Shown here: positions 12,649-25,030 of the stretch, in pieces | Layout: each line of letters begins with the position of its first letter | Position numbering within the stretch: position 1 is the stretch's first letter | DNA from: Maratus speciosus | Lineage: Eukaryota; Arthropoda; Arachnida; Araneae; Salticidae | Assembly: GCA_963932465.1 (NCBI GenBank) | Contig: OZ010793.1 | Coordinates: forward strand, 366,820,459 to 366,884,458 | DNA: 64,000 nucleotides | Direction: 5' to 3' | The notes under the pieces: generated by a model | Told to the model about the DNA's origin: nothing | The model's database searches: none | What the model saw: only the letters and a program-made list of their open reading frames with translations | Translations under genes and position numbers: made by a program

Positions 12649-13640
12649 TATCGATATTTAGATACATATTATTCGTTTTCATCGGGGACGACACTAAATT
12701 CTGAAAAAAACAGAATTCCTGTTCTTTAGTATTTATTTTTCTCAGAAACACTTTTTTTATTAACACCATTCACGGAGGTGAGCTTTATGCTATGGTTATG
12801 TTTGTGTAGTATGACAAAGCTTAAACTACTCGTATTATGTTAAAAATAAAACTAAGGAGCAATTCTATATAAGAATGCACATTGAATTTATTTGGAGCGA
12901 ATATACCCCCCCCCCCCCCCCAAAAAAAAAAAAAAAAACTCCCTCATCTGGAGATCCTTTTCATCACCCATCTTTTATATATTATCAAATCTTCTCTTTC
13001 AAAGTTTAGAAATTTTAATTTTTTTTTTTTCAGTCATTGCAAATTCTTGCAAAATATTTCTCTCTGAAATATACATTTTCGAAATTGAGAGATTCACGGA
13101 GGTGAGGAACATGCTCTAAATATTAACCTTACATATGTATATTTTGAGAAAAAACATTTTTGTTCTTTAAATCAACATCTGCTGATATATTTACATAAGC
13201 AATATATATATATAAGCATATATCTTAGTGTTAATTTAGTCACTTTGAATTACAATTCACGGATGTCAGAATCTCCAATAACCATGGTTGCTTTTTTACA
13301 ACAAAGTCTAACAGCAGAATATAAAAATTTCTGACTTATAATTTAACATCAGCAAACATAATGGCTCACTTTAGCATCATGGGAAACAAAATGTGATAAT
13401 TTTTTTGTTAACCAAAAATGCAACTTAATGTTTGGACCATGGAAGTGAGAATTTATTGTGGGACACAGCTTTCCATACTCAGAAAACAAACAAAAACACA
13501 AAGAAAGTAATTAACTATCCTAAGTTACTTAGCTCTTGAAATATCAGTAGCTAGAACTATTTAACAACTTTTTTTAAAATAAGTAATCAAACATTTTTCT
13601 TAGTAACATTGAGTTTCGGACATGACACGAAGGTGAGATC
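12649..13640 (+). repeat. Degenerate tandem region with CACGGAGGTGAG motif
   Basis: The phrase ATTCACGGAGGTGAG or a variant recurs near 12770, 13094, 13256, 13437 and 13620, spacings of roughly 160-180 bases or twice that. The intervening text is strongly diverged. A C16A17 tract sits at 12906-12938. Short frames at 12882-13119 only read through this tract and are not genes. Confidence 0.45.
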
Positions 13641-15159
13641 TCACATACTGTGAACTGAGAAATAAATATAAAGTAACTATAAAAAACATATGAACACAAC
13701 ACATTTAGTATTCTTAAATTATCAATAGAAAATAAATTAATTCAAAAATATTCATGTCAAATACTGAAAAATGCCGTGGGACTGGAATGAATGCACTTAT
13801 GGGAGAATAACCCATAAGCATATTTAGACGTATAAGAATTTACATAACTTACATATGCATGTACGAATAAATTTCAATTGGATCATTTCAATTTGTATAT
13901 TTTTCCCCTCAAAGAATAGATTTTTCTATTCTTTCTACTTTCTTACGTAAAAATTACTTCCGATTAATTAAACAAATTTGGAATTAATATTTTCAGAACT
14001 AAAATTGCTTTAATTTAAAAAAAAAATTACAATTCAACTTTTTGACGCTTTATAAGTTTCCTTATTATTCATTATTCCTAAAATTATTTCCTTAAAATTC
14101 AATCTAATTCATTTGATGGTCATTCAGATATTTGTTTTGCGAAACAATTTAAATTTCACAATTTACTGTTATGAATAACTACGTCAAAAACTATAATGGA
14201 TGACATACAACAAATGAAGAATAGCAGTTGTGTAAGACGCAACTTCAAAAGCTGATTGCTTTTTTCGAAATACCATCAAAAGAGAAAGCATATTTAGGAC
14301 ATGACATCATGCTCGAAAATTATCAAAGACCGGTCGGTTGTCTGAGGCAGGAATGTATTAATATGAATTCTACGCGCTGTAGGAAATTATCTGTAAACTT
14401 TCGCGCGAATTCTGATGTGCTATTTATTGGAGGAAGTTAACACTTACCCGTTTGGATAGAGAAAGTTAGAATTGTTTTACTCATACAGCGACTGCTTTTT
14501 AAATTACCTTCGTTTAGACGACTGGCATTTTTTAAAGGGGAATATAACTTAAGTCTTCAAAAAAAAAAAAAAAAAATCGATTAAAAACCCCCTTACATAT
14601 GATAAAAACAATGTTTTTGCAAGGAATTTAAAACGCACAAAAAAATTCATATCACGTGATTTATGATTGTAAATGTATCAGTTCTCATTAGAAATGTCTT
14701 TGTCAAAATGTTAAAAACGTGCTTTTCTGAAACTGGGCGAAAGATTTCACTTTAATGGGACTCTATATCCTTTGTGTTTTACATCAGCTTCAGATATTAT
14801 TAAATGGTTTTATGAAGAAAAATTATTTAACTAAGAAAAAATACAATTCTTGTAGTAAAATTTCAAAAATCAGTAAATTTTAAAATTTCACTTCAACTTT
14901 TAACTTTCTGAAACTTTTTTTTTTAATGTTGTTCTTAAAAGTGATCAGATTTACAGAAAGTTCATGATTTTAGAACATAAAATATATGTAAAAATACAAT
15001 AAAAATGACTTTACTAAAATATATATATTTAAAATAAACCTACTGAAAATTCAATGCTTAATTTTATAAAATGCACCTTTAAAATAGCTTCTTCCTCCCT
15101 CCCCTGTCAATTGAAAAACATATGTTGAAATTTTGGTATTTTGATCATACTGATGCATG

Positions 15160-15191
<32 letters not shown>

Positions 15192-16495
15192 AAAGATTGC
15201 AACTCAGATGCAATTTAAGTGAGAGATGCATACAGTTGAAAAAAAAAAAACTTTTTCAGACATTAATAATCATTGGATCTTTACATAACTTCGCCAGAAT
15301 GTTCTAGGAATGTCTAAATACATTTAATGAAAGAAAAAAAAATGGAAAATTGACACTCTCGTTATTTTTTGCAAAGTATAAATTTTTACTACCCTTAAAC
15401 GTACTTAATATTTTTAAATGCTATCTTTACAGATTTTCAGATTATATCTACTAGTATATCTGAAATATAAACCTAAATTTCGAAGTCGTCTATTGAAATT
15501 TGCATAATAAATAATGATTATATAATTGTGGACACTTTTATAGACAATTTGAAAACAAGAAATACCTCCTCACACCCTTCTCTCATCAATACTTCAGACA
15601 TGTGAGCTAATCTGTTAAAATAAGAAAAACTTTGATAATATTTTAACAGTAAATTTAATTCTTAAAAATCGGCGATGTTGTGGATTGAATGCTTGGTACT
15701 TTAAACAATTAGTAATTAAAATGGAGAGTTCAATTGTTTTGTATGAGAACTATTGGATTTTCTCATGAAAAAAAGATAATTTTACGTTAAAACTAAGAGC
15801 AGCACAGTACATTTATACCCTTTTCAATTATTCACTAGATTTTCATCATTTAACGATAAAAAATTTCTGGATGGATGAACTTTTAATGTACAATGCTTTT
15901 TAGTTATATATTCTTTTAAACTGCCTTTGGGGTTTTTAGTTTTGGAAAAAAAAAAAATCTTCAAACTATTCTCGTAGTAAAAAGTATTCATAAAGTCATT
16001 CTTTCATTTTAAAAAATATTTAAAAAATAAATATTTATTGTATTCGAAAAGGATTAAAGTATCCGAAAAGACATGCTTTTTGAGGAGATCAAATTTTAAT
16101 TTTTTTCTTTTTTAAAGAATTTAATTGAAGACAAATGAATTAAAACAAATTCCAAGAAAAAATTAGTAACAAATATAATTAAAGTAAAATTTTGTGTTCC
16201 GATAACTTTAATGATATTCAGAGCAGCAGTATAGCTATAGCCGAGGGGGTTCTTTGAACTCGTTTTAATTTTAATATATTTTTATTTAATTTTTTATGCT
16301 TATTCTTATTTTCACACCGATGAGGAGGATCTGGGAACACTTGAAACAGCCGGTTTAATGTCATGGTGGTGTATTTTGTGCGTTTTAACGATGTAAATTT
16401 ATATTTTATGCTTTTAAAACTACAGAGTTATTTTCTGGTTATAATGTTGAGAGCGATTTCATGTAGTATGAGACTATTAGGGTGTAGAACCAACA
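13641..16495. other. AT-rich sequence, no gene
   Basis: No recognised gene. A slightly more complex patch at about 14220-14450 includes a 70-codon frame without recognisable domains. Poly-A runs lie at 14561 and 15161. No family from elsewhere in the window was matched here. Confidence 0.5.
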
Positions 16496-16497
16496 AC

Positions 16498-17210
16498 AGG
16501 GACGTCGAACCTTTGCACACCCACGTGCCAAATTTTTCTGTGACCCTGACGTGCGAATCGTAAAAAAATTTAATGGATCAAATAATGAATCAAAATTACT
16601 CAACATTTTGTTTTTAGCATTAAAAAATATGGGTAATATTTGATGTTATATTACTTTAGAAATTTCTTTTAAAAATAATATTTATGTTGTCTCATCTTAG
16701 ATGCCAAATATTTTATATCAGCTTCGTACTTAGTTATGTTTAAGAGAATGCAGGTTGAATTTGACTCATTTGACAAGATTTTTTTATTTGAATTTTTCAT
16801 ATTTATTTTCGAAAAGAATGCTTCGCAGAAAAAAATTATCAAAATAGCAAGCGCCAGAATCTACAGACTTTAATGTTTTGGATTGAATTCCAAGTTATAA
16901 TTTTATCACCGGCATTTTTGCTTGTAATGCCTTTTAATCTTTCTTTTTTACGATAATTTCCTAATTATCTCTTATTTTTTAAATTTTGTGAGTCAACACT
17001 GAGCTAGATTGGGATACATTAAGTTATATTTTAGTTTCTTCAATCTGTATGACAATGACAACCAGCCAAATTAATCTAATTTAGATAAACAACATCTAGA
17101 TTAATTATAATGCATTTTGTCAAATTCTATATTTGATGTAGATTTTGAATCTATGCCGTACGAAAAATAATCTGCAGCGTGTCACCTATGGCACGGTAGA
17201 AGATTATGAA
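16498..17210. mobile_element. hAT-like fragment related to the 9.6 kb element
   Basis: Left edge CAGGGACGTCGAACCTTTGC followed by CACGTGCCA resembles the 9604 hAT end; near 17180 GTGTCACCTATGGCACG resembles its subterminal region. A matching right terminus and target duplication are not visible, so the copy is truncated or rearranged. Confidence 0.45.
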
Positions 17211-17300
17211 AAGAGTGAAATAGCAAATATTAATTTTTATGTATCTTTCAAGCTACACGATCATCCGTTGGAGTGCTAAATAGCTGTTTAAATGATTTAA

Positions 17301-17328
17301 AAATACAACACCATATGGTGTTGTATTT
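17301..17328. repeat. 28 bp perfect palindrome
   Basis: The half-site AAATACAACACCAT is followed immediately by its exact reverse complement. A shorter hairpin GGATGG...CCATCC follows at about 17331-17350. Confidence 0.9.
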
Positions 17329-17350
17329 GTTGGATGGCTATGTATCCATC

Positions 17351-19210
17351 CATGCGGCCTACTTCCTGTCCGATTGGGTTGAATTCAACAGCATTAAACG
17401 ATATCTCACGGCGAATTCAAACGATTGGTATTATCGGGAAAATTGAAACCAAGAAATCTGACACACCCCTTTCAAAAGGTAATTCAATATAATGCGTAGT
17501 CAATAAGTCAATGGAAGGATAAAAAAATTAAGTATTTATATTTTTAATTTACTTTTATATGAATGAGATTGTAACAATCTGGGTAAAATTTTAAGCTATC
17601 AAGTTTCTTAAACATCTTCCAAGTAATATAAGCTTCGACTGAAAGGATTGCGTTTCCTGAAAAAAAGAAATTTGAGCGATTGCGGCAAATTTAAAATAAG
17701 TTAGATCGTGGAAACTTCCTACTACAACAAATAAAACATTTCAAGGATTTTTTTTTCCTTTTATGATAAAAATTCGATACTCCTTTTTTAAATGATCATT
17801 GGATCAGAGAAAAGGCTATTTAGGAGGGGGAGGGGATTAAAGATCTTTCCCAAAACATAAGAAATCCGAATATATGGCGTGTAAAAACTACCCATAACGA
17901 TCGAAATAAATTTAGCATACAGCTGTTTCAAGACTTGTAACTTCTTCACCTGGATGGGAGGAAAGGAAGCAGCAGTAGACGCACATATGTCTATAGCAAA
18001 GTGATACTGGCTATGCGGCCCTGTAACTGGGGCACAGAAAAGTTTATAATTTTTTGCAATTAATATAACTTAAATTACATGATAATCGACACAATATAAA
18101 TTAACCAATAATAAGAATATGATACAAAAACATATGCAGATATAGATTTTATAAAATTTATTTTTTCAAAGCTCATTTTTTTTTTAAATTTAATGTAATA
18201 AAAATTAAAACTGACAGAACATTCATTTGGAACTGGACTTCTGAATATGTTCCGAATTTAGCTTCTTGTGTAAGAAGCACACCTGCCAACGCTTGGCGGT
18301 AAAGTATAAAATGACGCGTGAAGATTATTTCACTTATTTATTTATTTATTTATTTATTTTTTAATTACATAATAGATGATATTGTTAAATATTACAGCGG
18401 TGACCATTACAAAGATAGTTTGGTGAGAATAACATGAAAACCATTATGAGATTCATTAAGAAACAGATTTTAAAGCCATATAAATAGTCCCCCTCCCCCT
18501 AATTTTTGCTGTTCTCTTAAGCAAATATATTGAGATTATTTTTACATACAATGAAAATGAAAAGATTATTTCTGGTGATTTTTGACAATGAAACCTGAAT
18601 TCATTCATCTGACAATATTAAATATTCCCATTAAATATTTAATACTTTATCGTTATTAAAAGCAACTATAGAAAGTAATTCATAATTTGAGGGGAGAAAA
18701 ATGAAACAAAATAGAAACTTTGCAAAAAGTAAAAATAACCATCCTAAGTGTAAAAGTGTACTAAATGCTCAAAAAGTCTAAATTTTACTCCTAAAGTGTA
18801 AAAGTTGGCAAGTATGAAGAAGGATTTGGTCATTTTTGTTGTTTAACATAGTTATGATATATCACTTAGTCGATTGAAAATAATAAATACAGGTCTCGCC
18901 TAACAAATGAAAATTTTTAAAGTCTTCGGCGATTCTCGTTGAAAAAGTTAGATAAATTTAATTGCCATAATTATGTGTACTCATTAAAATACTAGTATTT
19001 ACATTTAATAAAATTGCATGTATTACTAAAATGTGAACATTGGTTAATTATATACAAAATAATTATGTATTAGTAATTCATAATATACAGATTTAGGACT
19101 AAAAATAATTGCACCCCTTAAATTTTTCTAAGCCGGATTTGAATTCGTACAAAAATTTTAGTAAATACCACATAGATGCAAAACACTGTGCTCTGCAATT
19201 CGATTGTTAG
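17351..19210. other. AT-rich sequence, no gene
   Basis: No coding signal. A short TTTA microsatellite lies near 18333-18360. A phrase near 17910 (AAATAAATTTAGCA, then CAGCTGTTTC) is partly shared, inverted, with 23868-23900. Confidence 0.45.
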
Positions 19211-19212
19211 TA

Positions 19213-20526
19213 CAGTGGAACCCGGTTAAGACGCTCACGGTTAATACGCGATCCCGCTTAATACGCGGATTTTTTCGATCCCTTTGATATCGCCCATAAG
19301 GCTAATGCAAAAATATCACGTTTAAGATGCGAACGGTTAATACGCGATCCCGCTTAATACGCGGATTTTTTTCCGATCCCTTGAACATCGCCCATAAGGC
19401 TAATGCAAAAATATCACGTTTAAGATGCGAACGGTTATTACGCGATCCCGCTTAATACGCGACAGATTTTCGGTTCTTTGTGACAAAAAAATCACGTTTA
19501 AGACGCGAATTCATTGGTGAAGATGCGAATTCCTTCTCTTTTCTCCAGTGTTTCCAATTTATCGAATTTTTTTATTCAGGTAAAAACACTGTTTCTGTAT
19601 AATTAATATTTACTTTAATAACAGATTAATTAAAGCGAACATTAATAATCGGAAATATTGATAGATATTTGAATTTTTAAAAAATCCTCTAAATTGGCAA
19701 CACTGCAGTTCTTTGATACTATTTCTTAACATTCTTTGTCTCTCGCTTCGTGTATTTTATATTGTAGTATAAAGAGATTCATTGAGGAATTCAGGATGCT
19801 CAGATACGTCATAAAATTATTATGTTTAAAGATGATTATACCTGTTAGTGAATTTTTAAACGTATGTTATATTACTACTATGTTTTATAATGCATGTTAT
19901 AAAACAAAACAAAAAAATAAATAAATAAATAAATAAATAAAAAGAAACTCGTAAAGGTTAAATAAATACGACTGCGGTTGAGTAATTCTTTTATGTTTTC
20001 GTTACTTTTTGCTATACTAACAATACTTGTTACACAAAAATTAATAAGGATAGATTTTTCTTACATTAAAAAGAAGGACATTATATTGTTACTCATTATT
20101 ACAAGTACTAAATATGATTTTAACAGCTGGATTGTGCTTCAAAGATTTAAGATTTTTATTTTTTCTGTTAAAAAAAATTAGTCTAGAAGAAAAATTATTT
20201 TTGTTGTTTTATCTTTGGTTGTCACGTATTAACGACAATAAAGCCATGTTTGAATCCTTATTTATTTTAACTTATTATCTCAGTCGATCCTATAAAAAGA
20301 TACACTGAGTAAAGTTGAATGTAATTAAATTTAAATTTAAATATATGTATAAGACAATTTTCGACCATAAACATATAAATGAAATCTCTAAAGTTCATTT
20401 AGACGATTAGATGTGTATATAAACCCAATTCCTGCAACATTATCTAAATCACGTTTAATACGCGATTCCGCTTAATACGCGACTTTGGTCCACTCCCTTG
20501 AAACGCGTCTTAACCGGGTTCGACTG
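19213..20526. mobile_element. pogo-like DNA element, 1314 bp
   Basis: Flanked by TA at 19211-19212 and 20527-20528. The left end is CAGTGGAACCCGGTTAAGAC; the right end on the other strand is CAGTCGAACCCGGTTAAGAC (one mismatch in 20). A TA target duplication with CAGT...CCCGGTTAA ends fits pogo/Tigger-like elements. Both subterminal regions carry TTAATACGCG motifs. The interior holds several short frames without any DDE signature, so it is probably non-autonomous. Confidence 0.85.
19226..19510 (+). repeat. Subterminal tandem repeat, about 100 bp x ~2.7
   Basis: The unit contains ACGGTTAATACGCGATCCCG, ATACGCGGATTTTTT and ATCGCCCATAAGGCTAATGC, then ATCACGTTTAAGATGCGA. It recurs near 19228, 19331 and 19430, the last one partial. 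TTAATACGCG motifs also occur near the right end (about 20454-20482). Confidence 0.8.
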
Positions 20527-20528
20527 TA

Positions 20529-20731
20529 GTTTTCAGACTCTGACTCTGAGAAATTTTTATTAATGCACAAAATGAAAATATACTTTGTCAAATGCTATTT
20601 GAGAAACAAGAACGTAATCTAAATTTTTTAATGTTTTTTAGAATCCTCTAAGAATCAGTTTGGAAGAGAATTGAGTTGTTTTAAGGGGACAAAGGACCTT
20701 CACACGCATCTTTTTTTCTTTTTTTTGTATT
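20529..20731. other. Spacer
   Basis: AT-rich spacer, nothing recognised. Confidence 0.5.
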
Positions 20732-21502
20732 GCATTTTAAATACTATTCAAGGGCACACTATATGAATTATAGCATATATTTATATTACACAAGAAAAAA
20801 AAAATTGAAAAAAATAAGGAATTTTCCAGAATATTTTATGCGTTATGAAGAACTTTTCAAAATGCCTTATGAGCGTTCCATATCAATTAAAATCCCCAAT
20901 ATTTTTGGTTTATACATACAAATAAACCGTGCATCGAATTTTATATATTTGAATATAAAAGTAAGGGGAAAAGAAATCCAAAATTATAAGCATTTTTGCA
21001 TCATATTTCTGCATTTGACTACCTTTAACTTTCCCCACTATATTTAGTTTTAAAAAACTATGCACAGTTTTATTTGTATATGTAAACCAAACTAGCATAA
21101 AAAATATTGGGGATTTTAATTCCATATCAATTAAAATCCAATATTTTTGGTTTATATATGCAAATAAACTGTGCATCGAATTTTATATATTTGAATATAA
21201 AGGTAAGGGAAAAATCCAATGCATCACATTTCTGCACTTTACTACCTTTAACTTTTCCAATTATATTTAGTTAAAAAAAAAATCTCTGCACAGTTTTATT
21301 TGTAAATGTAAACCAAACTGGCATAAAAAAAAATATTGGGGATTTTAATTGATATGAAATGCGCATGGGGCATTTTGAAAGTTCCTGAATATTTTAAGAG
21401 TTATGAAAATTCATTATTTTTCTCCCTTCAAAAAAGAAAATTTCTTGTGTGAGAAATATGCCATAATTCATATAGTGTGCCCTTGAATAGTACTTAAAGT
21501 GC
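20732..21502. mobile_element. Foldback element with internal palindromic duplication
   Basis: The ends share ACTATTCAAGGGCACACTAT in inverted orientation (about 20743 and 21490), with symmetry extending outward and inward. The centre is two consecutive units, 20877-21120 and 21121-21350. Each is itself palindromic, opening with ATATCAATTAAAATCC and closing with GGGGATTTTAAT. The right boundary abuts a T run. The 105- and 88-codon frames here are read-through of the palindromes. Confidence 0.75.
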
Positions 21503-22129
21503 GCTTTTTTTTTTTTTTTTTAACCATCTGGAAAAATCGTTATTTTCTCTGTCAGGGTAGGAAATCAAAAACGTATCTGAAGTTTTATTGGTTGAATCCG
21601 CATTTTATTAGTTTTCTGATTGGTCTATACAGTAATCTGTATTTCCTTTTACTTTCAACAGAGATGGATACTTCTGTTGCCACTATGACAAAAAAGTAAT
21701 AAAAACTACAAAAAAATTAATAACTCAAACAAATTGAGATACAGCTTTCAAACAAATCGCATTTAAAGGTATATTTTTTCTCTCTATACGACGGTGTAAA
21801 AAGTAATATTGTGGGATGTTTAGAAGTTTAAGAATGAAATTTCATTTAAAATGAGTCGTCAAATTTCTACGATGGAAAAGCCTTTTCTCGAACAGTCAAT
21901 GAAATGCTTGGATAATACGCAAGTTTTAGGTGGATAATACGTAACTTTCAGGAAATCTGACGAATCGCAGCCGATTTTTGTCGCTTGCCATTTTTACGTG
22001 TAATAACACTATTAATGTTTAATCCATGGCGTACGTAATGTATGATCAACTCCGTGCGATTTTTTATGCCTTAAATTTTAGTCTTTGAAAAAATCATTTT
22101 CCAAATGGTCGTTGTAATTTGTTAAATTG

Positions 22130-22163
<34 letters not shown>

Positions 22164-22457
22164 GAAAAAAATGAGTTTCCTTGAGATGGAAAAAATGAAG
22201 GTCCCTTGTTCCCTTAATGGGATATATAAAAAGAAATATTCTGAAGTCTTGGCACGCTCAGCGGCTAGTAACAAAGATGCCGTGGGAAGATATCCCTTGT
22301 TGATCCTCTTTCTGTTTACAGTAATTTTCCAGAATTGCTGGAAAAAAGAACCTGTATTTGACATACTTATGGAATATTTTAAAAGAATAAGAATTGTGAC
22401 TTTTGAGGATTCCTGCAAGTGCTTCGGTTTAAATATCAAATTTGCGATTTTTATGTA
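21503..22457. other. AT-rich sequence, no recognised gene
   Basis: Overlapping frames of about 103 codons exist on both strands at 22122-22482, next to a T32 run, but neither has a recognisable domain and they mirror each other. Not supported as a gene. Confidence 0.45.
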
Positions 22458-23569
22458 CAGTCGCGGAGGGGAAAGAAAATAAACACCCCCTACTAACTCT
22501 GCAACAAATTATTATAGAAGAAATTTACTGATACCAAACGATAGGAAATAATAAAGTTCTTTTAAATGATGTATACATAAAATTAGCTTAGGGGGCCATT
22601 TACAAATCAAAACGAATTCAATCTGTTTTTTTCAACAGCAATACCTAAGTTTAACACCATAAATAGATTCTACACCCTTCAATTAGCCTAAATCCAAACT
22701 TTCGTGAAATTCCTATGATTAGTTTCTGAGAAATTATTTTAAAATGAGCCTATTTTAGAGGCTGTATCCAAACTGCAGCTCGGTACTCGATTGTTTAAAT
22801 GCTACTGGATGACTGTCACTTCTATTAATGTATTATATTTCTTGCCAATAGGAACATTTCAATCGCTTAATATGTTTCGACAAATGCCAGCCCAAAATGT
22901 TCCATTAAAATGAATAAAATATATTTTTTTTCCAATTATGCTTTTCTGGACATCTCAACTTGGGCGGTTCCTTACTTTGTTATTTTGACGTTTTTACTCA
23001 TAAGTCTAAAAATACCCGGAAGAAAAAATTTAAATTGAGAATTCGCATAAAGCAGGATATAATAAATCTATCAAAAAAATTGTAGGTTGCAATTCATAGT
23101 TTTTTCGAATATTAATTTAATAATTCATATAAAATTTTTAAAATTACAAAGTCAGTGTATTTAGGTTTGGATTTTTTAGTATTATAATTAAACAACAACA
23201 ACAAAAAATATCACACTAGGATTATAATTTCACGAGATATTAAAATATGAAAATGCAATTTAACATTAGAAGCTCTAAATTTGGAATGTTTACAATTCAA
23301 AAACTTAACGAAATGAAATTTCATTTCTAGGCATAGTTTGAACCGAAGATTTAAAATATATTGTCAAAATTGGGCGTTGCCATTGAAAAAAAGTTTGGTC
23401 TGGTTTTGATTTATAGATGGCTCCCTAAGCTAATTTTATCTACATAAAAAAGGAGAATATTTGGAATAAATGGAAATATTTCCAAATGTTTGGTACCAGT
23501 AACTTTCTTCTGCAATAATTAGTTGCAGAGTTAGTAGGGGGTGTTTAACATTTTTTCCCCCCACGACAG
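22458..23569. mobile_element. Long-TIR foldback DNA element, 1112 bp
   Basis: TA dinucleotides flank it at 22456-22457 and 23570-23571. The left end CAGTCGCGGAGGGGAAAG pairs with the right end read on the other strand, CTGTCGTGGGGGGAAAA. Inward, CACCCCCTACTAACTCTGCA at 22483 is exactly complementary to 23525-23544, and TTAGCTTAGGGGGCCAT at about 22585 pairs near 23425. The arms reach roughly 300 bases. TA flanks suggest Tc1/mariner-type mobility. Confidence 0.78.
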
Positions 23570-23571
23570 TA

Positions 23572-24806
23572 CATTTTCAGGGACATTAAAACCACAAAAC
23601 GTTATCTCGAGCGAGTACTTAAGAAGACTAATAGTTATTTCTATAGAAGAAGAGATTTTTAAATAGAAAATAAATCTGAAATCATTTTGTATATATTTTT
23701 CTAACTCTGTCCTTTTGGTATTCGGCTCCAATGACATAAAATTTTTCGGGTATAAAATCGCCGGCAAGGGCTCAAAATATAAGGAACACGAACCAATCTA
23801 GTAGATACATATACCACTTTTGCATTTTTTTAGGGGGTGGGGTGGAGCAGTTTTTAAAGGAATCAAACAGCTGTGTGTGTGCTAAATTTATTTAGATCAA
23901 ATGAGTCTCCCTCCCCACAATGTTGATTTATGCATATCAACAGTCATTCTCTACAAAAAGTGATTTAATTTATTTTGTGAAAAACATTCTGTGTCTGTGT
24001 GCATTCAACATAATCATTTAAATGAACGTCAAAGTTAATTCATTTTTGAGACATAGAGCAATTATTTTTTCAATATAACTACCAATTCAAAATCTTGCCT
24101 GCTCTTCTTAGATAATGAATGGCAAGTTTTACATTAGATGTTCAAAGTGTCCAATCACTTTTATTGGTTTTGTGAATGAACTGAGCTGATCCATATGCTA
24201 TAGTAATAAATGCGATTTATTAAGCACACATACTTTAGATAAATAAGTTTAAAATTTCAACAGAAAAAAAATGGTATATAATACGGTCAACCAAAATTAA
24301 ACTTACTTTTTCTATTTATTTTGAAAATTATATCTTACTAAAGCTACAAAAAGATTATAAAAGCATTTATATCAATCTTTTTCACTATGACAAGGACAAT
24401 CAATTTAAAATGTTGCTCATTATAAAAAAAAACTAAATTTAGTATGTTATACGTCCTTTAAATTAATAAAATACTTTAATTACACTTAACCCAAGGATTA
24501 ACTTTAAGGATTAGTATAAAGTAATCAAGGAAAATACTTTAATCAAAATTAACAATAATGAAAAAAAAAAGACAGTAAAATAATTTGTACAATTTATTGA
24601 AGGTATGGAATTGCTAGAATAATAAGTTTCTTCTAATAAGAGGCAAGAAGAAACTGTAACAAAATATAGGAGTTTTTAAAATTCTTGTTTGTTGCAGTTC
24701 ATAGAAGGCAACACCCACTTATGAAGATATCAAACTTGCCCCCCTTAAAAGAATCATTTATTGTCTAGAAAATTAAATTGTAAAAGTGAAAAATAAAAAT
24801 ACTTAC
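23572..24806. other. AT-rich sequence, no gene
   Basis: No coding or repeat signal recognised, except the minus-strand splice donor at 24801-24806 described with the candidate exon. Confidence 0.5.
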
Positions 24807-24921
24807 CAAGATGAAAAAACTAAAGTCAAACTTCTAAAAAAAATCAGGAACACAATCCAAGATGTATTGACCACAAACGCTAACTTGCGAGAGTCGAGAA
24901 GCCTGTTGATCTTTCAAAACT
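24807..24921 (-). other. Candidate non-coding first exon of a host gene
   Basis: On the minus strand, an arthropod-type initiator TCAGTT (complement of 24918-24923) would start a transcript at about 24921. The exon has balanced composition, unlike its AT-rich surroundings, and no ATG that opens a useful frame. It ends at 24807 with CTTG followed by GTAAGTATTTTT, a strong consensus 5' splice site (24806-24795). Upstream DNA to about 25030 is GC-richer and has no TATA box. If real, this is a 5' UTR exon and the gene body lies to the left, with much of this window being intron. Inference from signals only. Confidence 0.45.
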
Positions 24922-25030
24922 GAGCGTCAGTGGAGAGCCGGTCCGGTAAGGGAGTTTTCAACTTTCGGCGCTTGGAGATGCGGGAAGTTACTAAGTTTGG
25001 CTAAAACTCGCGAACTTTGGCGACTTGCAT
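24912..25030 (-). promoter_or_regulatory. Possible TATA-less promoter (initiator type)
   Basis: GC-enriched stretch with TCAGTT at the proposed start and no TATA motif 25-35 bases upstream. The downstream +28 region is only a partial DPE match. Confidence 0.35.

Noticed and set aside
14228..14440. 70-codon frame in a more complex patch
   Set aside because: No homology recognised and no coherent splice or start context; a minus-strand donor-like GTAAGTG at about 14450 is not supported by an adjacent exon.
20730..21176. Frames of 105 and 88 codons on opposite strands
   Set aside because: They are mirror readings of a palindromic repeat, with low-complexity AT-rich composition.
22122..22482. 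Overlapping ~103-105-codon frames on both strands
   Set aside because: No domain is recognisable, one frame is a lysine run from the T tract, and the right end enters a foldback element.
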